This document shows, piece after piece, positions 1 through 9,097 of a DNA stretch of 49,532 nucleotides (positions are counted from its first letter, which is position 1; each line of letters opens with the position of its first letter). The position numbers and the translations under genes are program-made. The stretch is from Lentisphaerota bacterium (GTDB lineage Bacteria > Verrucomicrobiota > Lentisphaeria > Oligosphaerales > JABHEG01). The DNA lies in assembly GCA_018676675.1 (NCBI GenBank), contig JABHEG010000182.1, forward strand, positions 1-49,532, read 5' to 3'. Under the pieces are notes generated by a model that did no database searches, had not been told where the DNA came from, and saw only the letters and a list, made by a program, of their open reading frames with translations.

Positions 1-149
1 GAACGGACTAACGCCGAAATCACTTCAGCAAGACCAATCAGACTGGAGTTGATCTCCGGTCCCCTCGACGTATGAAGCTAACCGCGAAACATGGCGTTCA
101 ACTTTACAGAACCCCAAGCTCAAAACACTGAGCTCTGGTGAACATAGCC
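1..149. other. Left-end stretch, no gene seen
   Basis: Non-coding leader of the first oxidoreductase gene. No clear promoter consensus, repeat or RNA is visible in it. Confidence 0.4.
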
Positions 150-1457
150 ATGCCGAAAGCCAACGATACTGTCAACGTCGCCATCGTCGGGGCCGGGGGA
201 ATGGGGCGAGGCGTCGCCCGTTGCCTCATGCCATTTGCCGATGTCCGTATCATCGCGGTGGCGGATCCGGCGGGAGCCTACGAGGACGACTTCTTCTACA
301 AGAAACCAGTCGGGAGGCTGCCGCTCAAGGCTGAGATAGAGACTCACTATGGGGCAACGCTTCCGGGCTTCACCTGCACGGCCTACAAGGACTTCCGGGT
401 CATGCTCGAGCGCGAGCCGGAGATCGACGCCATTGTCTGCGCGACCCCGGACCATTTGCACGCCTACGTATCGGTCACCGCCATGCGGATGGGCAAGCAC
501 GTCTATTGCGAGAAACCCCTCGCTCACAACATATGGGAAGCACGTCTCATGGCCCGGGTGGCGGAGGAGATGGGCGTCGCAACGCAGATGGGCAACCTCG
601 GCCATGCCCGTGACGGGATGCGTGATACTTGTGAATGGCTGTGGGATGGGGCCATTGGCGTGGTCCGGGAGGTCCATGCCTGGGCTGGAGCCACCCGCTG
701 GAATAAGGGGATGATCGCCCCGCCCGTTGATGCCCCGCCGGTTCCGGAGGACCTGGATTGGGACTTGTGGCTTGGCCCTCGCGAGCCGCGCCCGTACCAT
801 CCCGCCTACTTCCCGGTCAGATGGCGCGACTTCTGGACCTTTGGCCTGGGACCGATTGGCGACTTCGTATGCCACGATCTGGACGCGGCCTGTTGGGCGC
901 TGGATTTGCAGGATCCGCTGACTGTCGAAGCCTACCATGCCGGCAGACCGCACCCCGAGATGACCGCCCACGGGGAGATCTGCTACTATGAGTACGGGCA
1001 ACGCGGCAACCGTCCGCCGGTTGCGGTCACCTGGTACGACGGGGGATTACGCCCCAGGACACCGGCAGACTGGCCGGGCGACGAGCCTCTTCCCGGGCGT
1101 GGCGTTCTCTTCGTCGGGGACAAGGGATCCATGCTTTGCGCCGGGACGGTGGGTGCCCCGCCTCGTTTGTATCCCGATGCCTTGATGGAAGCCTACACGC
1201 CCCCGCCCGAGAGCCTGCCCAGGTCCCCGGGGCACCACCGTGAATGGATCGATGCCATCAAAGGAGGGCCTGCCACCGGCAGTCACTTCGGCTACGCTGC
1301 AAAACTGACCGAACTGGCGCTTCTGGGAGTCTTGGCATTGCGCCTTGGGAAAAAGGTCATCTGGAATGCTGCCGAGATGCGGGTCGAGAATGCCCCCGAA
1401 GCCGACGCGATCATCCGCACTGCGTACCGGGCAGGCTGGGAGCTCGACGCGCAGTAA
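150..1457 (+). CDS. Gfo/Idh/MocA family oxidoreductase (paralogue 1)
   Basis: Probable cytoplasmic NAD(P)-dependent sugar or cyclitol dehydrogenase, 435 residues from ATG 150. A GTG at 138 would add four residues; neither start has a strong ribosome binding site. The N-terminal Rossmann fold shows the dinucleotide motif GAGGMG at residues 14-19, an acidic residue ending strand 2 (D39) and the family signature EKP at 121-123, whose lysine is normally catalytic. The C-terminal half is the larger alpha/beta substrate domain, and at 435 residues the protein is longer than the usual 330-390, as in many polysaccharide-degrader paralogues. It leads a plus-strand run with a DHQase-like gene and two more Gfo proteins. 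The family assignment is firm; the substrate cannot be read from sequence. Confidence 0.9.
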   Translation: MPKANDTVNVAIVGAGGMGRGVARCLMPFADVRIIAVADPAGAYEDDFFYKKPVGRLPLKAEIETHYGATLPGFTCTAYKDFRVMLEREPEIDAIVCATPDHLHAYVSVTAMRMGKHVYCEKPLAHNIWEARLMARVAEEMGVATQMGNLGHARDGMRDTCEWLWDGAIGVVREVHAWAGATRWNKGMIAPPVDAPPVPEDLDWDLWLGPREPRPYHPAYFPVRWRDFWTFGLGPIGDFVCHDLDAACWALDLQDPLTVEAYHAGRPHPEMTAHGEICYYEYGQRGNRPPVAVTWYDGGLRPRTPADWPGDEPLPGRGVLFVGDKGSMLCAGTVGAPPRLYPDALMEAYTPPPESLPRSPGHHREWIDAIKGGPATGSHFGYAAKLTELALLGVLALRLGKKVIWNAAEMRVENAPEADAIIRTAYRAGWELDAQ

Positions 1458-1824
1458 CGGGGAGCCGTGACCCGCTGAACTGCTGCCCCGCTGAACCGTG
1501 TGTCGAGATCGCAACTGCGGGCAGCATGTTGTGCGGCTGGGGCTGGTCCTGAATGGCGTTGAGTTAAGCGGCGGGAAGTGCATCCAGGAAGAGGTCGCCG
1601 GATGGCACCGCCTCCCACATTGAGGTCGGGTGCAGTCGACGTGAGGGGCTGTTATGCCCCGATTGCCTTTATCTCAACCCTATTTGGGGCCGGTCTTCGT
1701 TCGTCCATGGGGTAGCACGACGTTGGGTGGAGAGTAAGTTGCAGGGCATCGCCTTTGGCGAAAGCCTCGTTCCGTCCCGGTGAGGCGTCAAAGAGCTATG
1801 TATTGTCACTCAAGGAGCAGTTAT
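1458..1824. other. Intergenic gap, no gene seen
   Basis: This gap of 367 bases lies between the first oxidoreductase and the DHQase-like gene. I see no convincing coding frame, no tRNA and no clear terminator with a T-run. It ends in a good ribosome binding site, AAGGAG at 1812-1817. The long gap leaves room for a separate promoter for the genes from 1825 onward, but I cannot point to one. Confidence 0.5.
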
Positions 1825-2607
1825 ATGCGACCTTCATTTCTGCGGCTTCAGTCCCCTTATCTCGCGGCCATCGTCGGGGAGGTGACGCCCGAACAGACCA
1901 TCAACAGCATTCTGACCTGCGAGCGTGATGGCGCCGAAGCGTTCGTGGTGGACCTGGCAGCCTGGGAACGCGACAAATTCACGCGTGACGTGCTCGCCAG
2001 CGTCTTCCATTGCAGCGGACGCCCGATGATGCCTTTGTGCTACCGTTCACGGAACCTCTCTGCCGAGAACATGGACGACGAGGCGCGTGCGGAACTGATG
2101 CTCCTGACCATCGATGCCGGTGCGGCTGCTTGCGATATCATGGGCGATATGTACGATCCCTCGCCCCGCGAGCGCACGCGTGACGAGAAGGCCATCAGGA
2201 AGCAGAAGTGCCTCATCGATCGCGTCCACGCCAAGGGGGCCGAGGTGCTCATGTCTTCGCACGCCCAGAGCGAGTTCATTCCCGCTGAGGATGTGCTTGA
2301 GCACTTGGCTGACTTCGTGTCGCGCGGCGTGGACATCCCCAAGATAGTCGTGCGGGCAGACAATCAGGATGAGCTGCTCGAGGCATTCCGCACGACCGTG
2401 CTCCTCAAGAAAGAGCTCACAGCGCCTTTCGTGCATTTGTGCTGCGGGAAGTGTGGTCGCCTGCAACGCTACGTTGCGCCGACGCTGGGGGCGGCACTGA
2501 CCTTCGGGGTGCGCAATCCGGGGCAAGGACCGCAGCCGCTCGTGAGTGCAGCCAGAAGCGTCCTGAACGAGTTGAACTGGCACCACGACTACCCGGAAGC
2601 CGACTGA
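1825..2607 (+). CDS. Type I 3-dehydroquinate dehydratase-fold protein
   Basis: Predicted (beta/alpha)8 enzyme of 260 residues related to type I 3-dehydroquinate dehydratase (AroD), a Schiff-base enzyme. The equivalents of the AroD catalytic pair are visible: the histidine in SSHAQSEF (H146) and the Schiff-base lysine in IPKIVV (K173). The strand 'EAFVVDLAAWE' and the C-terminal 'CGKCGRLQRYV...GAALTF' segment also match the family's layout. The start at ATG 1825 is chosen over the upstream ATG 1780 because AAGGAG (1812-1817) sits at ideal spacing. Being set among three Gfo/Idh/MocA genes rather than shikimate genes suggests a catabolic role, such as dehydration of a keto-sugar or cyclitol acid. 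That role is inference; a housekeeping AroD is the alternative. Confidence 0.75.
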   Translation: MRPSFLRLQSPYLAAIVGEVTPEQTINSILTCERDGAEAFVVDLAAWERDKFTRDVLASVFHCSGRPMMPLCYRSRNLSAENMDDEARAELMLLTIDAGAAACDIMGDMYDPSPRERTRDEKAIRKQKCLIDRVHAKGAEVLMSSHAQSEFIPAEDVLEHLADFVSRGVDIPKIVVRADNQDELLEAFRTTVLLKKELTAPFVHLCCGKCGRLQRYVAPTLGAALTFGVRNPGQGPQPLVSAARSVLNELNWHHDYPEAD

Positions 2608-2804
2608 TCTCGCGGTGCCGTGCAACAGGGGGCGAGGCAACCTGTTCCCCGGGAAGATATGGTCGGAGAGATCGGGTTCGGCTGCGAATTGAGGACCGCA
2701 TCGCCGTGTTACTCCAGCATCCCAGTATTCCAGCATTCGGGCATTGAGTGCGAGACGACCTGTGCGTGAATAGGTCAGATCAGCACAACCAAGACGGAGA
2801 GTTC

Positions 2805-3875
2805 ATGGAAGCCATCAAGTTCGGAGTCTGTGGTGTTGGTCGGATTGGCAGACAGCATTGCCGGGTCTTCTCGCAGGACCGGGAGAAGTATGAGCTGGTT
2901 GCGCTGGGCGACATTGATTCGGCCCGGGTCGCCGCCATGGCGGGGGAATTCGGCGGGAGAGGCTATTCCGAGTTCGCGGAATTCCTGGCCGACCCGGAGA
3001 TGGAACTGGCGATCATCGCGACCCCTTCGCTGGATCACGCCGCAAACGCTGAGCAGGCTCTCGCCGCGGGTAAGACCGTTCTGTTGGAGAAGCCGATTGG
3101 GGTGACGGCGGAAGACTACCAGCTCCTGCAGCGGCTCGACAGAGCATATCCGGGCAAACTCTATTTCGGCCACAACCACCGTTTCGAGCCCGCCTTTTCG
3201 AACACGCAGGACATCATCGCCGCAGGGTTGCTGGGGAATATCGATGTGGTGAAGCTTTGTAAGCATCACCAGTTCATGCGGCGGAACGATTGGCAGATGC
3301 GGCTCGACTGCGGTGGCGGCCAGCTCAGCGTGTGGGCGCCTCATCTCATTGATCAGGGCCTGCAACTTCTCGGCGGCCCGGTGAGGGAGGTCCGGAGTTA
3401 TCTCCGGCGCATCCTTACCCCAGGTGATGCCGACGACCACGTCAGAATCACCCTCGTTGGCGAGAACGATGTGGTCGCCGAGGTGGAGATCAGCAACTCG
3501 GTGGCCATAGCCGGGCCCTATTGCACGATTTACGGAGACCGAGGCACGCTTGTTTACGGACAGGATCAGGAGACGATCCGTCTGAAGTACCTGGATCCGG
3601 AGTTCCACTGGCCGGGAGCCACCGCCGATGCAGGGGCTCCGGTGTCGGGGAAACCCATGAACGCCGATGCGGAACTCCCGTGGATTGAAGAAACCCGCAA
3701 GGTTGAACCGGACATCAACATGTGGGAATATGTCGAAGTCGAGATAGCCAGACATCTGCATAACACCCTCCGCAAGAGCATCCCCTTTCCCGTCAAGAGT
3801 TCCGATGCGCTGGAGGTCGTCCGGGTCACCGAAGTTGTGAAGAAGCAGAATCCGCAATTCAAGTGGATTGGGTAG
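2805..3875 (+). CDS. Gfo/Idh/MocA oxidoreductase, inositol-2-dehydrogenase-like (paralogue 2)
   Basis: Cytoplasmic NAD(P)-dependent dehydrogenase of 356 residues. The Rossmann motif GVGRIG lies at residues 10-15 and the EKP signature at 95-97. The pattern 'GVCGVGRIGRQHCRVF' and overall length are close to myo-inositol 2-dehydrogenase/IolG-type members, but family-wide similarity makes the substrate unsafe. The start at ATG 2805 is preferred over a GTG at 2748 because GGAGAG (2795-2800) lies just upstream and the extra residues do not look like a Rossmann N-terminus. Only 21 bases separate it from the next oxidoreductase, so the two are very probably co-transcribed and may act on successive intermediates. 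Confidence 0.88.
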   Translation: MEAIKFGVCGVGRIGRQHCRVFSQDREKYELVALGDIDSARVAAMAGEFGGRGYSEFAEFLADPEMELAIIATPSLDHAANAEQALAAGKTVLLEKPIGVTAEDYQLLQRLDRAYPGKLYFGHNHRFEPAFSNTQDIIAAGLLGNIDVVKLCKHHQFMRRNDWQMRLDCGGGQLSVWAPHLIDQGLQLLGGPVREVRSYLRRILTPGDADDHVRITLVGENDVVAEVEISNSVAIAGPYCTIYGDRGTLVYGQDQETIRLKYLDPEFHWPGATADAGAPVSGKPMNADAELPWIEETRKVEPDINMWEYVEVEIARHLHNTLRKSIPFPVKSSDALEVVRVTEVVKKQNPQFKWIG

Positions 3876-3896
3876 GAACTACGGAGTCGAGACAAG

Positions 3897-4928
3897 ATGA
3901 AGAAGATCAAGATTGGTCAGATCGGTGTCTGTCACGAGCATGCCTCGGGTAAGATCGGGGCGTTGCGGAAGCTGCCCGACGTCTACGAAATCGTGGGTGT
4001 GGTTGACGACCGCGACACCGCCGCGGCCCGGTTTGCCGGCGACAACCTGGCGCCCTACGAGGGCCTGACCTGGATGACCGAGGAGGAGTTGTTCGCCACA
4101 CCCGGTCTCCAGGCGGTGGCCGTCGAGACGCCGAACCTGGACCTGGTTCCCACGGCGCTCCGCTGCATGGAACGTGGGTTACACATGCACATGGACAAGC
4201 CCGCGGGCGACGACATGGCTCTTTTCGAGAAACTACTCGACGGCTGCCGCGAGAAGGGCCTGGCCCTGCAGTTGGGCTACATGCTTCGCACGAATCCCCC
4301 TATGATGCTCTGCGAGCAGGCGGTCCGGGAAGGCTGGCTCGGAGACATCCTGCAGATCCAGGTCGACATGAATCACAACTATGGCGGAGAGGCCTACCCT
4401 GACTACATGGGCAGCTTCACAGGCGGCATCATGTTCAATCTGGGGTGCCATCCCATCGACTGGATCGTCTCCCTCCTCGGGCGTCCCGACAACGTGACCC
4501 CCTTTCCCAAAGCGGTGCCCGGAATCGACTCCTGCATCAACATCAACGGTCTGGCGATCATTGAGTATCCTCACACGCACGTCACCGTACGCGTCTGCAG
4601 CGCGACCGCAGAAAGCACGGGGCAGCGACGCCTGACCGTCTGCGGCACCAAGGGAACCTTCGATCTCTGTCCCCTGGAGAAGTATGACGGCAAGCCCATG
4701 GCGGCCAGATTGACCCTGGCTGAAGGCAATGGACAGTACGACGCAGGTACGCACACTGTGGAATTCGAGGGCGTGAGCGATCGCTACATGGCCCAAATGC
4801 AGGAACTTGCCCACGTCATCAACGGCGAAATCGAGAACCCATATTCCTACGACCATGATCGGCTGGCGCACGACGTCATCCTGGCCGCCTCCGGTTACAC
4901 TCGGTGGGACGCAGGAAACGGTGCCTGA
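3897..4928 (+). CDS. Gfo/Idh/MocA family oxidoreductase (paralogue 3, divergent)
   Basis: A 343-residue Gfo/Idh/MocA protein. It departs from the family norm: the nucleotide loop reads IGQIGVCHEH (about residues 6-15) rather than GxGxxG, and the signature is DKP (100-102) in place of EKP, keeping the lysine. The substrate domain keeps 'NLGCHPIDWIVSLLG', a region that usually carries the active-site histidine/aspartate. The start ATG 3897 has GGAG about ten bases upstream. It directly follows paralogue 2 and precedes the sialidase-like gene by 67 bases. The variant loop may alter cofactor preference, or make the protein act on a protein-bound or tightly held cofactor; this is inference. Confidence 0.86.
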   Translation: MKKIKIGQIGVCHEHASGKIGALRKLPDVYEIVGVVDDRDTAAARFAGDNLAPYEGLTWMTEEELFATPGLQAVAVETPNLDLVPTALRCMERGLHMHMDKPAGDDMALFEKLLDGCREKGLALQLGYMLRTNPPMMLCEQAVREGWLGDILQIQVDMNHNYGGEAYPDYMGSFTGGIMFNLGCHPIDWIVSLLGRPDNVTPFPKAVPGIDSCININGLAIIEYPHTHVTVRVCSATAESTGQRRLTVCGTKGTFDLCPLEKYDGKPMAARLTLAEGNGQYDAGTHTVEFEGVSDRYMAQMQELAHVINGEIENPYSYDHDRLAHDVILAASGYTRWDAGNGA

Positions 4929-4995
4929 TGGGGCAGGGGCGATCGTGACAAGACCAGCTCAGCAGTTTTGGGGTAACGGTCACCCGAGTTCACGC

Positions 4996-6276
4996 ATGGT
5001 TCGACCCGTTGCATCGTTGCTCCTGGTCGTGCTTCTGCCCGCAAGTCGGGCGGATGTTCCGGGAACAGTGATCTGCCACTCGCCACTCCGGACCGGTCGC
5101 TATATCGGCTCCCCGTCTCTCACGGCTCTGCGGGGGGGAGAGCTCATTGCCTCTCACGACTTTTTCGGCCCGAGGTCGAACGAGCGGACATGCGGCATCA
5201 CTCGGGTATACGCATCGGTTGACGGCGGGCGGAGCTGGGGGCTGCGGAGCGAGGTGGACCGCGCGTCTCATTCGCGCGTGTTCGTCCACGGCAATGCACT
5301 TTACCTGTTGGGTGGACGATGCTTCCGGAAGAGTCGGTTCCGGCATCTGCCCGGGAGCCTGGCCAGGGGATTTCGCGCCATCGGATTCAAGGACTACCCG
5401 CCGAACCAGTTGCTGATTCGGCGTTCGACCGACGGTGGACGGACGTGGACCGATCCGGTGAGTCCCACCACCGGCCTGCTACGGACCGGGGCCGGCGGGG
5501 GAGCCCCCACGCCGCCGGTTCAGGCCGCGGGGAAGCTCTGGTTGGCTGCGGGGGCCATGTACAGTGTTGGTATGGAGGCGGATCTGCTGAAGGCAGACAA
5601 CTGGTCGCGCCAGCCCAAACCGCCATTCGATCGCAGCTGGTTGGGTGGGAAGGCGGAAGGATACTTCGAAGGAGGGGCGGTGGTGACGCCAGAGGGGAAA
5701 CCGGCCATCATCAGCAAGGTCCGGTACTTCGTGCCCGGTGACGACCGGGCCGCTTTGATCACCTTTGGGGTTGCCGGCGGCAAGGGACGTTTTGATCCCG
5801 ACCAGGACTTCATCGCCATGCCGGGCGCGCGCCTCAAGTTCAGCGTTCGGCACGATGGGGTCTCGGACCGATACTGGGCTTTGACTTCGTACCTGCCGGA
5901 GGAGAACTACGGGCCTCGCACGGACCTGAGGCGGAACACCATCGCGTTGGTGAGTTCGCCGGACCTGAGGACATGGACGAATCACTGCATTGTGCTGCAT
6001 CATCCGGACACCGAAAAGCACGGGTTCCAGTACGTGGACTTCCTGTTCGAAGGTCCTGATCTGATCGCGGTCTGTCGCACGGCCTGGCCGGATGGTGCCG
6101 GCGGACCAAAACGCCAGCACGATGCCAATTACCTCACGTTTCACCGGTGGCGTGACTTCCGGGAGTTGACGCCGGACGACTCTTCGCCAGAGGCACACAA
6201 GCACCTGAGTCAGACGCTGGATTCGTTTCGCCGACAGGGCGGGGGAGCAGCGGCAGGCTCTGAGGGGGACGAATAG
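4996..6276 (+). CDS. Secreted BNR/Asp-box (sialidase-like) protein
   Basis: Exported six-bladed-propeller type protein of 426 residues. The start at ATG 4996 gives a clear signal peptide (hydrophobic residues about 5-15, then ASRA); the longer open frame from 4807 would overlap the previous gene and bury it. Two Asp-box motifs of the S-x-D-G-G-x-x-W type are visible at about residues 74-81 and 144-151, as in BNR-repeat sialidases. I do not see enough of the arginine triad to claim true sialidase activity, so 'exo-alpha-sialidase-like glycoside binding or hydrolysing protein' is the safe description. It closes the 150-6276 gene run and would supply sugars outside the cytoplasm for the oxidoreductases upstream. 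Confidence 0.75.
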   Translation: MVRPVASLLLVVLLPASRADVPGTVICHSPLRTGRYIGSPSLTALRGGELIASHDFFGPRSNERTCGITRVYASVDGGRSWGLRSEVDRASHSRVFVHGNALYLLGGRCFRKSRFRHLPGSLARGFRAIGFKDYPPNQLLIRRSTDGGRTWTDPVSPTTGLLRTGAGGGAPTPPVQAAGKLWLAAGAMYSVGMEADLLKADNWSRQPKPPFDRSWLGGKAEGYFEGGAVVTPEGKPAIISKVRYFVPGDDRAALITFGVAGGKGRFDPDQDFIAMPGARLKFSVRHDGVSDRYWALTSYLPEENYGPRTDLRRNTIALVSSPDLRTWTNHCIVLHHPDTEKHGFQYVDFLFEGPDLIAVCRTAWPDGAGGPKRQHDANYLTFHRWRDFRELTPDDSSPEAHKHLSQTLDSFRRQGGGAAAGSEGDE

Positions 6277-6499
6277 CCCGCATTGTTACCCCAGCCGTTT
6301 CGCGCCTTGGGGATGCCCTGTTCTCAAGCGGGTGTGTAGCGACACGCGTTTTGAGCACGAAATGAAGGGTTGGAGGTGCCGCATCTCCGCATGCGGCCAG
6401 GCCGGTTACGGAGAACCGGCGCTCCATACGTCTGGAGGCAAATTACGCCCTCTGAGATGTTGGCCGGACCTTTGGCGAAGGACGAAATGGTTCGGTTGC
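6277..6499. other. Convergent intergenic region with a repeat copy
   Basis: The gap separates the convergent sialidase-like and DUF4838 genes. A loose CCCCA...TGGGG hairpin lies at about 6292-6314. Most of the rest is a dispersed hairpin repeat described separately. No coding frame is credible. Confidence 0.5.
6369..6440 (+). repeat. Dispersed hairpin repeat, copy A
   Basis: About 70 bases that recur in inverted orientation at about 29075-29146. Shared blocks include GGAGGTGCCGCATCTCCG, GCGGCCAGGCCGGTTA and CCGGCGCTCCA. Internal palindromes include GCCGGTT/AACCGGC (6401-6420) and CCGCAT/ATGCGG. It sits between convergent genes and is non-coding. It resembles the short palindromic interspersed repeats common in large PVC-type genomes. 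Confidence 0.75.
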
Positions 6500-8959
6500 T
6501 CAATTTGCCGGCTGATCCGAGCTCTGAAGCTCAATTTCTGTTATTGAGAAGTCGTCAAACCAGAACTTCGTTCCCACCGGGGCGCTCTCAGCCGAAAGGA
6601 AGCTGTAGATCCTGTCAACGTCCTCCCAAGCCCCCTCCGGCACGCTGAAGGTGATGGCGATTTGCCTCCACGCCGCCATGTCTTCAGCCTCGAGCTTGTG
6701 CCTTTCCCTGAACCTGAGGGCTCCCTTAGAGCCCCTCACGCTCCCGAACAGGCCCGTTTCTGTATGGAGCCAGATGTTCAACGAGACTCTCTCATTGCCG
6801 GGGACTGGGCGATCGATCTTGTACCACCCTGAGAAGGTGTAGGTCTTGCCCCGTTCCAGCATCGGGAAGTTCATTGTGAACGACAGACCGGACGGGGCTG
6901 AGGAGTCCTTGTTGTGGAAGAGGAGGCAGCCGGTCCCGTTTCTCCCTTCATCGCTGACGGGCGAAGCCACTGCCGAGCTTGTGTCCCGCTTCCAGGGCTG
7001 CCACCCCTGGAACTCGGGGTTCTTCCCCGGGAGCGGACCATCGAAGTCATAGGCGTGCAGCACTCTCCTGACCACTGTTTCGGGCTTGTCTCTACTGATT
7101 TGAGCATAGGACATATAGGGACGGTAGTAGTCCCTTGCCGCCATGGTGCAGTAATCGTGGAAGAACTGCGCCCGCTTCTTCTGCTGGTCGGTCTCCGCCA
7201 GCTTGACCGTCTGCTCGAGCAACGCCTCTGCTGTGGCTACGTCGTCCTGCTTCAGGCCGTTCATGTACCCGCAGAATCTTCTGTCCAGGTAGGGCGCCAC
7301 GAAACTCCCGTCAACGCGTTCCCTGTACCATTCGGTCTTCGGGACGTGCGTGGTCCAGTAGGTCTCCCAGAGCCTGAAATATCGGGCCATAGACGGGGCT
7401 GCTTGTTTCCCGACAGCCAGTTCGTACCATTCATTGAGCAGGTCATCCGCGTCCAGAGTGATGTCCCACAGCAGCCTGCGTTTCATGTACTCCTGGGGGG
7501 CGTTTCTGAAGTACTTGCCCGGATGCAGTTCATCGAAGTAGAACCGAAGGCCCTGTTTGTGCAGGGACTTCAGCGTGTCAGCCACATGGTGTGCCGAGAA
7601 CGCGGGGATGAGGTAGGAGCCCTCGAACGTGTAATCCCACCAGCCCAGGGTGCCGGCAGTTCTATTCCACTTACCGACGTGAGCTTCGGACTTGAGTCTT
7701 GCGGCGGGATCGTCGAAATATCTCAGATCCCAGGCCAGAACGGGCACGATGTGATCGTCCAGATTAAGACCTTCCGGAGGGATGCTGACCCGGGCGTAGC
7801 CCAGCAGGCCGAAGTACCTGTCGGGGTACTTCGTTCTCACCTTCCTCACGACGTTGTTGACCCACTCGTAGTAGGTCTGGGAATGGTATCGATGCACGAA
7901 GCGGGGATCGTCCGGGGCGAGGCCTTGATTCTCCGGAATCTGTTGGTTGATCGGCAGGTTCTTGCCTCGGCACGTGCTGCACTCGCAGATCCGTGCACCG
8001 TCGTTTACTCCGAGTGAGAACGTGTATGTGTCAGGGCTGTCGTCAAACGCCTTGGTAATTTGCCGGGCTGCCTCGTCGACGATGTGTTCGGCCGTGTAGC
8101 ATGGCTCCCAGCCATGGACGTACCCCTTCCGCTGTTTCATCTCCGGCCCCGGAACGAACCGTTTGCCGTCCAGAATTGGGAAAAACTCAGGATGCGTATC
8201 CCGGTAGGTGTCCGGATCGACGATATTGCCGACGTTGTGGTTGAACTTCAGGACCACTGAGTGCGTGCCCCCGGTTCGCATGTCCCAGTAGATCCCGGCC
8301 CACCTGTCTTTGTCGCGGGGGCCATAGACTTTTCCCCAGCCCGAGGCGCTGCGCAGTGGGAAGTCGGGGACTTCGCGCACGTCTTCGGTCGGGATGGCAA
8401 GCGTATCGAGGGGCGGGACATGTTCACCCAGTTCACCGGGGAACAGCCACCGGATGCCCAGGTGTCGCCGGAGGAAGTCGTGTACCGCGTACATGGTGTT
8501 GTAGTCTTTGCCCTGGATCTGCCTGCCTGCGATGACAATGTTGTTCTTGTCGGGGAACGTGACGATGAATCCGTGCGGTCTGGGAAGGTCAAGATCCAGC
8601 GTCCGGGCATAGTCTGTCATGCCCAGGTGAATGCTGACGAGGCCATCGCCCGCTGCCTGCGACGGGGGCATCCCGGCGGGGTCGGTGATCACGTCAATCT
8701 CAGCTCCGGTGCTCTTGTGTATGTAGGACGCAAGATCGTGCGCAGCCAGGTGCAACCAGCAGTCCGGTAGCTTCGCATGCCATTTTTCGGGCGTGTATTT
8801 CCTGCCCGGACGGTCAGCGACGAGGATCCTGCAACGGGCCTTATGGTTCTTCACCAGAACGACTTCCCCGGGCGTTCGCTCCGTCTTCTGAGCAAAGCTC
8901 CCGGGAAGCACGATCATGAAGGATGTCAGACCGATGGTGAGCGCCTTACGCAGGTCCAT
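6500..8959 (-). CDS. Secreted DUF4838 family protein
   Basis: Predicted exported carbohydrate-active protein of 819 residues, starting at ATG 8959 with GGAGACC about ten bases upstream. Residues 1-23 form a signal peptide ending in GSFA. About 25-190 resembles the N-terminal alpha/beta domain found before GH20/GH67-type barrels ('NTMYAVHDFLRRHLGIRWLFPGE'-like region, residues 154-176). The DUF4838 core follows (about 230-540) with the typical cysteine cluster CECSTC at 325-330. The C-terminal 170 residues look like a beta-sandwich binding domain. An open frame continues 409 codons upstream, antisense to the next gene; this is rejected because the signal peptide and ribosome site mark 8959. 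DUF4838 has no settled activity; alpha-glucuronidase-like action is only a structural analogy. Confidence 0.85.
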   Translation of the reverse strand: MDLRKALTIGLTSFMIVLPGSFAQKTERTPGEVVLVKNHKARCRILVADRPGRKYTPEKWHAKLPDCWLHLAAHDLASYIHKSTGAEIDVITDPAGMPPSQAAGDGLVSIHLGMTDYARTLDLDLPRPHGFIVTFPDKNNIVIAGRQIQGKDYNTMYAVHDFLRRHLGIRWLFPGELGEHVPPLDTLAIPTEDVREVPDFPLRSASGWGKVYGPRDKDRWAGIYWDMRTGGTHSVVLKFNHNVGNIVDPDTYRDTHPEFFPILDGKRFVPGPEMKQRKGYVHGWEPCYTAEHIVDEAARQITKAFDDSPDTYTFSLGVNDGARICECSTCRGKNLPINQQIPENQGLAPDDPRFVHRYHSQTYYEWVNNVVRKVRTKYPDRYFGLLGYARVSIPPEGLNLDDHIVPVLAWDLRYFDDPAARLKSEAHVGKWNRTAGTLGWWDYTFEGSYLIPAFSAHHVADTLKSLHKQGLRFYFDELHPGKYFRNAPQEYMKRRLLWDITLDADDLLNEWYELAVGKQAAPSMARYFRLWETYWTTHVPKTEWYRERVDGSFVAPYLDRRFCGYMNGLKQDDVATAEALLEQTVKLAETDQQKKRAQFFHDYCTMAARDYYRPYMSYAQISRDKPETVVRRVLHAYDFDGPLPGKNPEFQGWQPWKRDTSSAVASPVSDEGRNGTGCLLFHNKDSSAPSGLSFTMNFPMLERGKTYTFSGWYKIDRPVPGNERVSLNIWLHTETGLFGSVRGSKGALRFRERHKLEAEDMAAWRQIAITFSVPEGAWEDVDRIYSFLSAESAPVGTKFWFDDFSITEIELQSSDQPAN

Positions 8960-9097
8960 AAGAGGTCTCCCGTCTGCCCCTGCCAGGGGAGCATGTATGC
9001 CTTTGGTGTGATCTTGCCGGCTGTGCACATGGCATGCGGCCTTTGAGCGAAGCATAGTGTTGAGACACCCCCGAGACAACACGGACGGAAGACGACC

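Noticed and set aside
1825..2607. Calling the gene aroD
   Set aside because: The catalytic residues fit, but the neighbourhood is catabolic and the substrate-binding residues could not be fully checked.
4807..4995. N-terminal extension of the BNR protein
   Set aside because: It overlaps the previous gene and would place the signal peptide internally.
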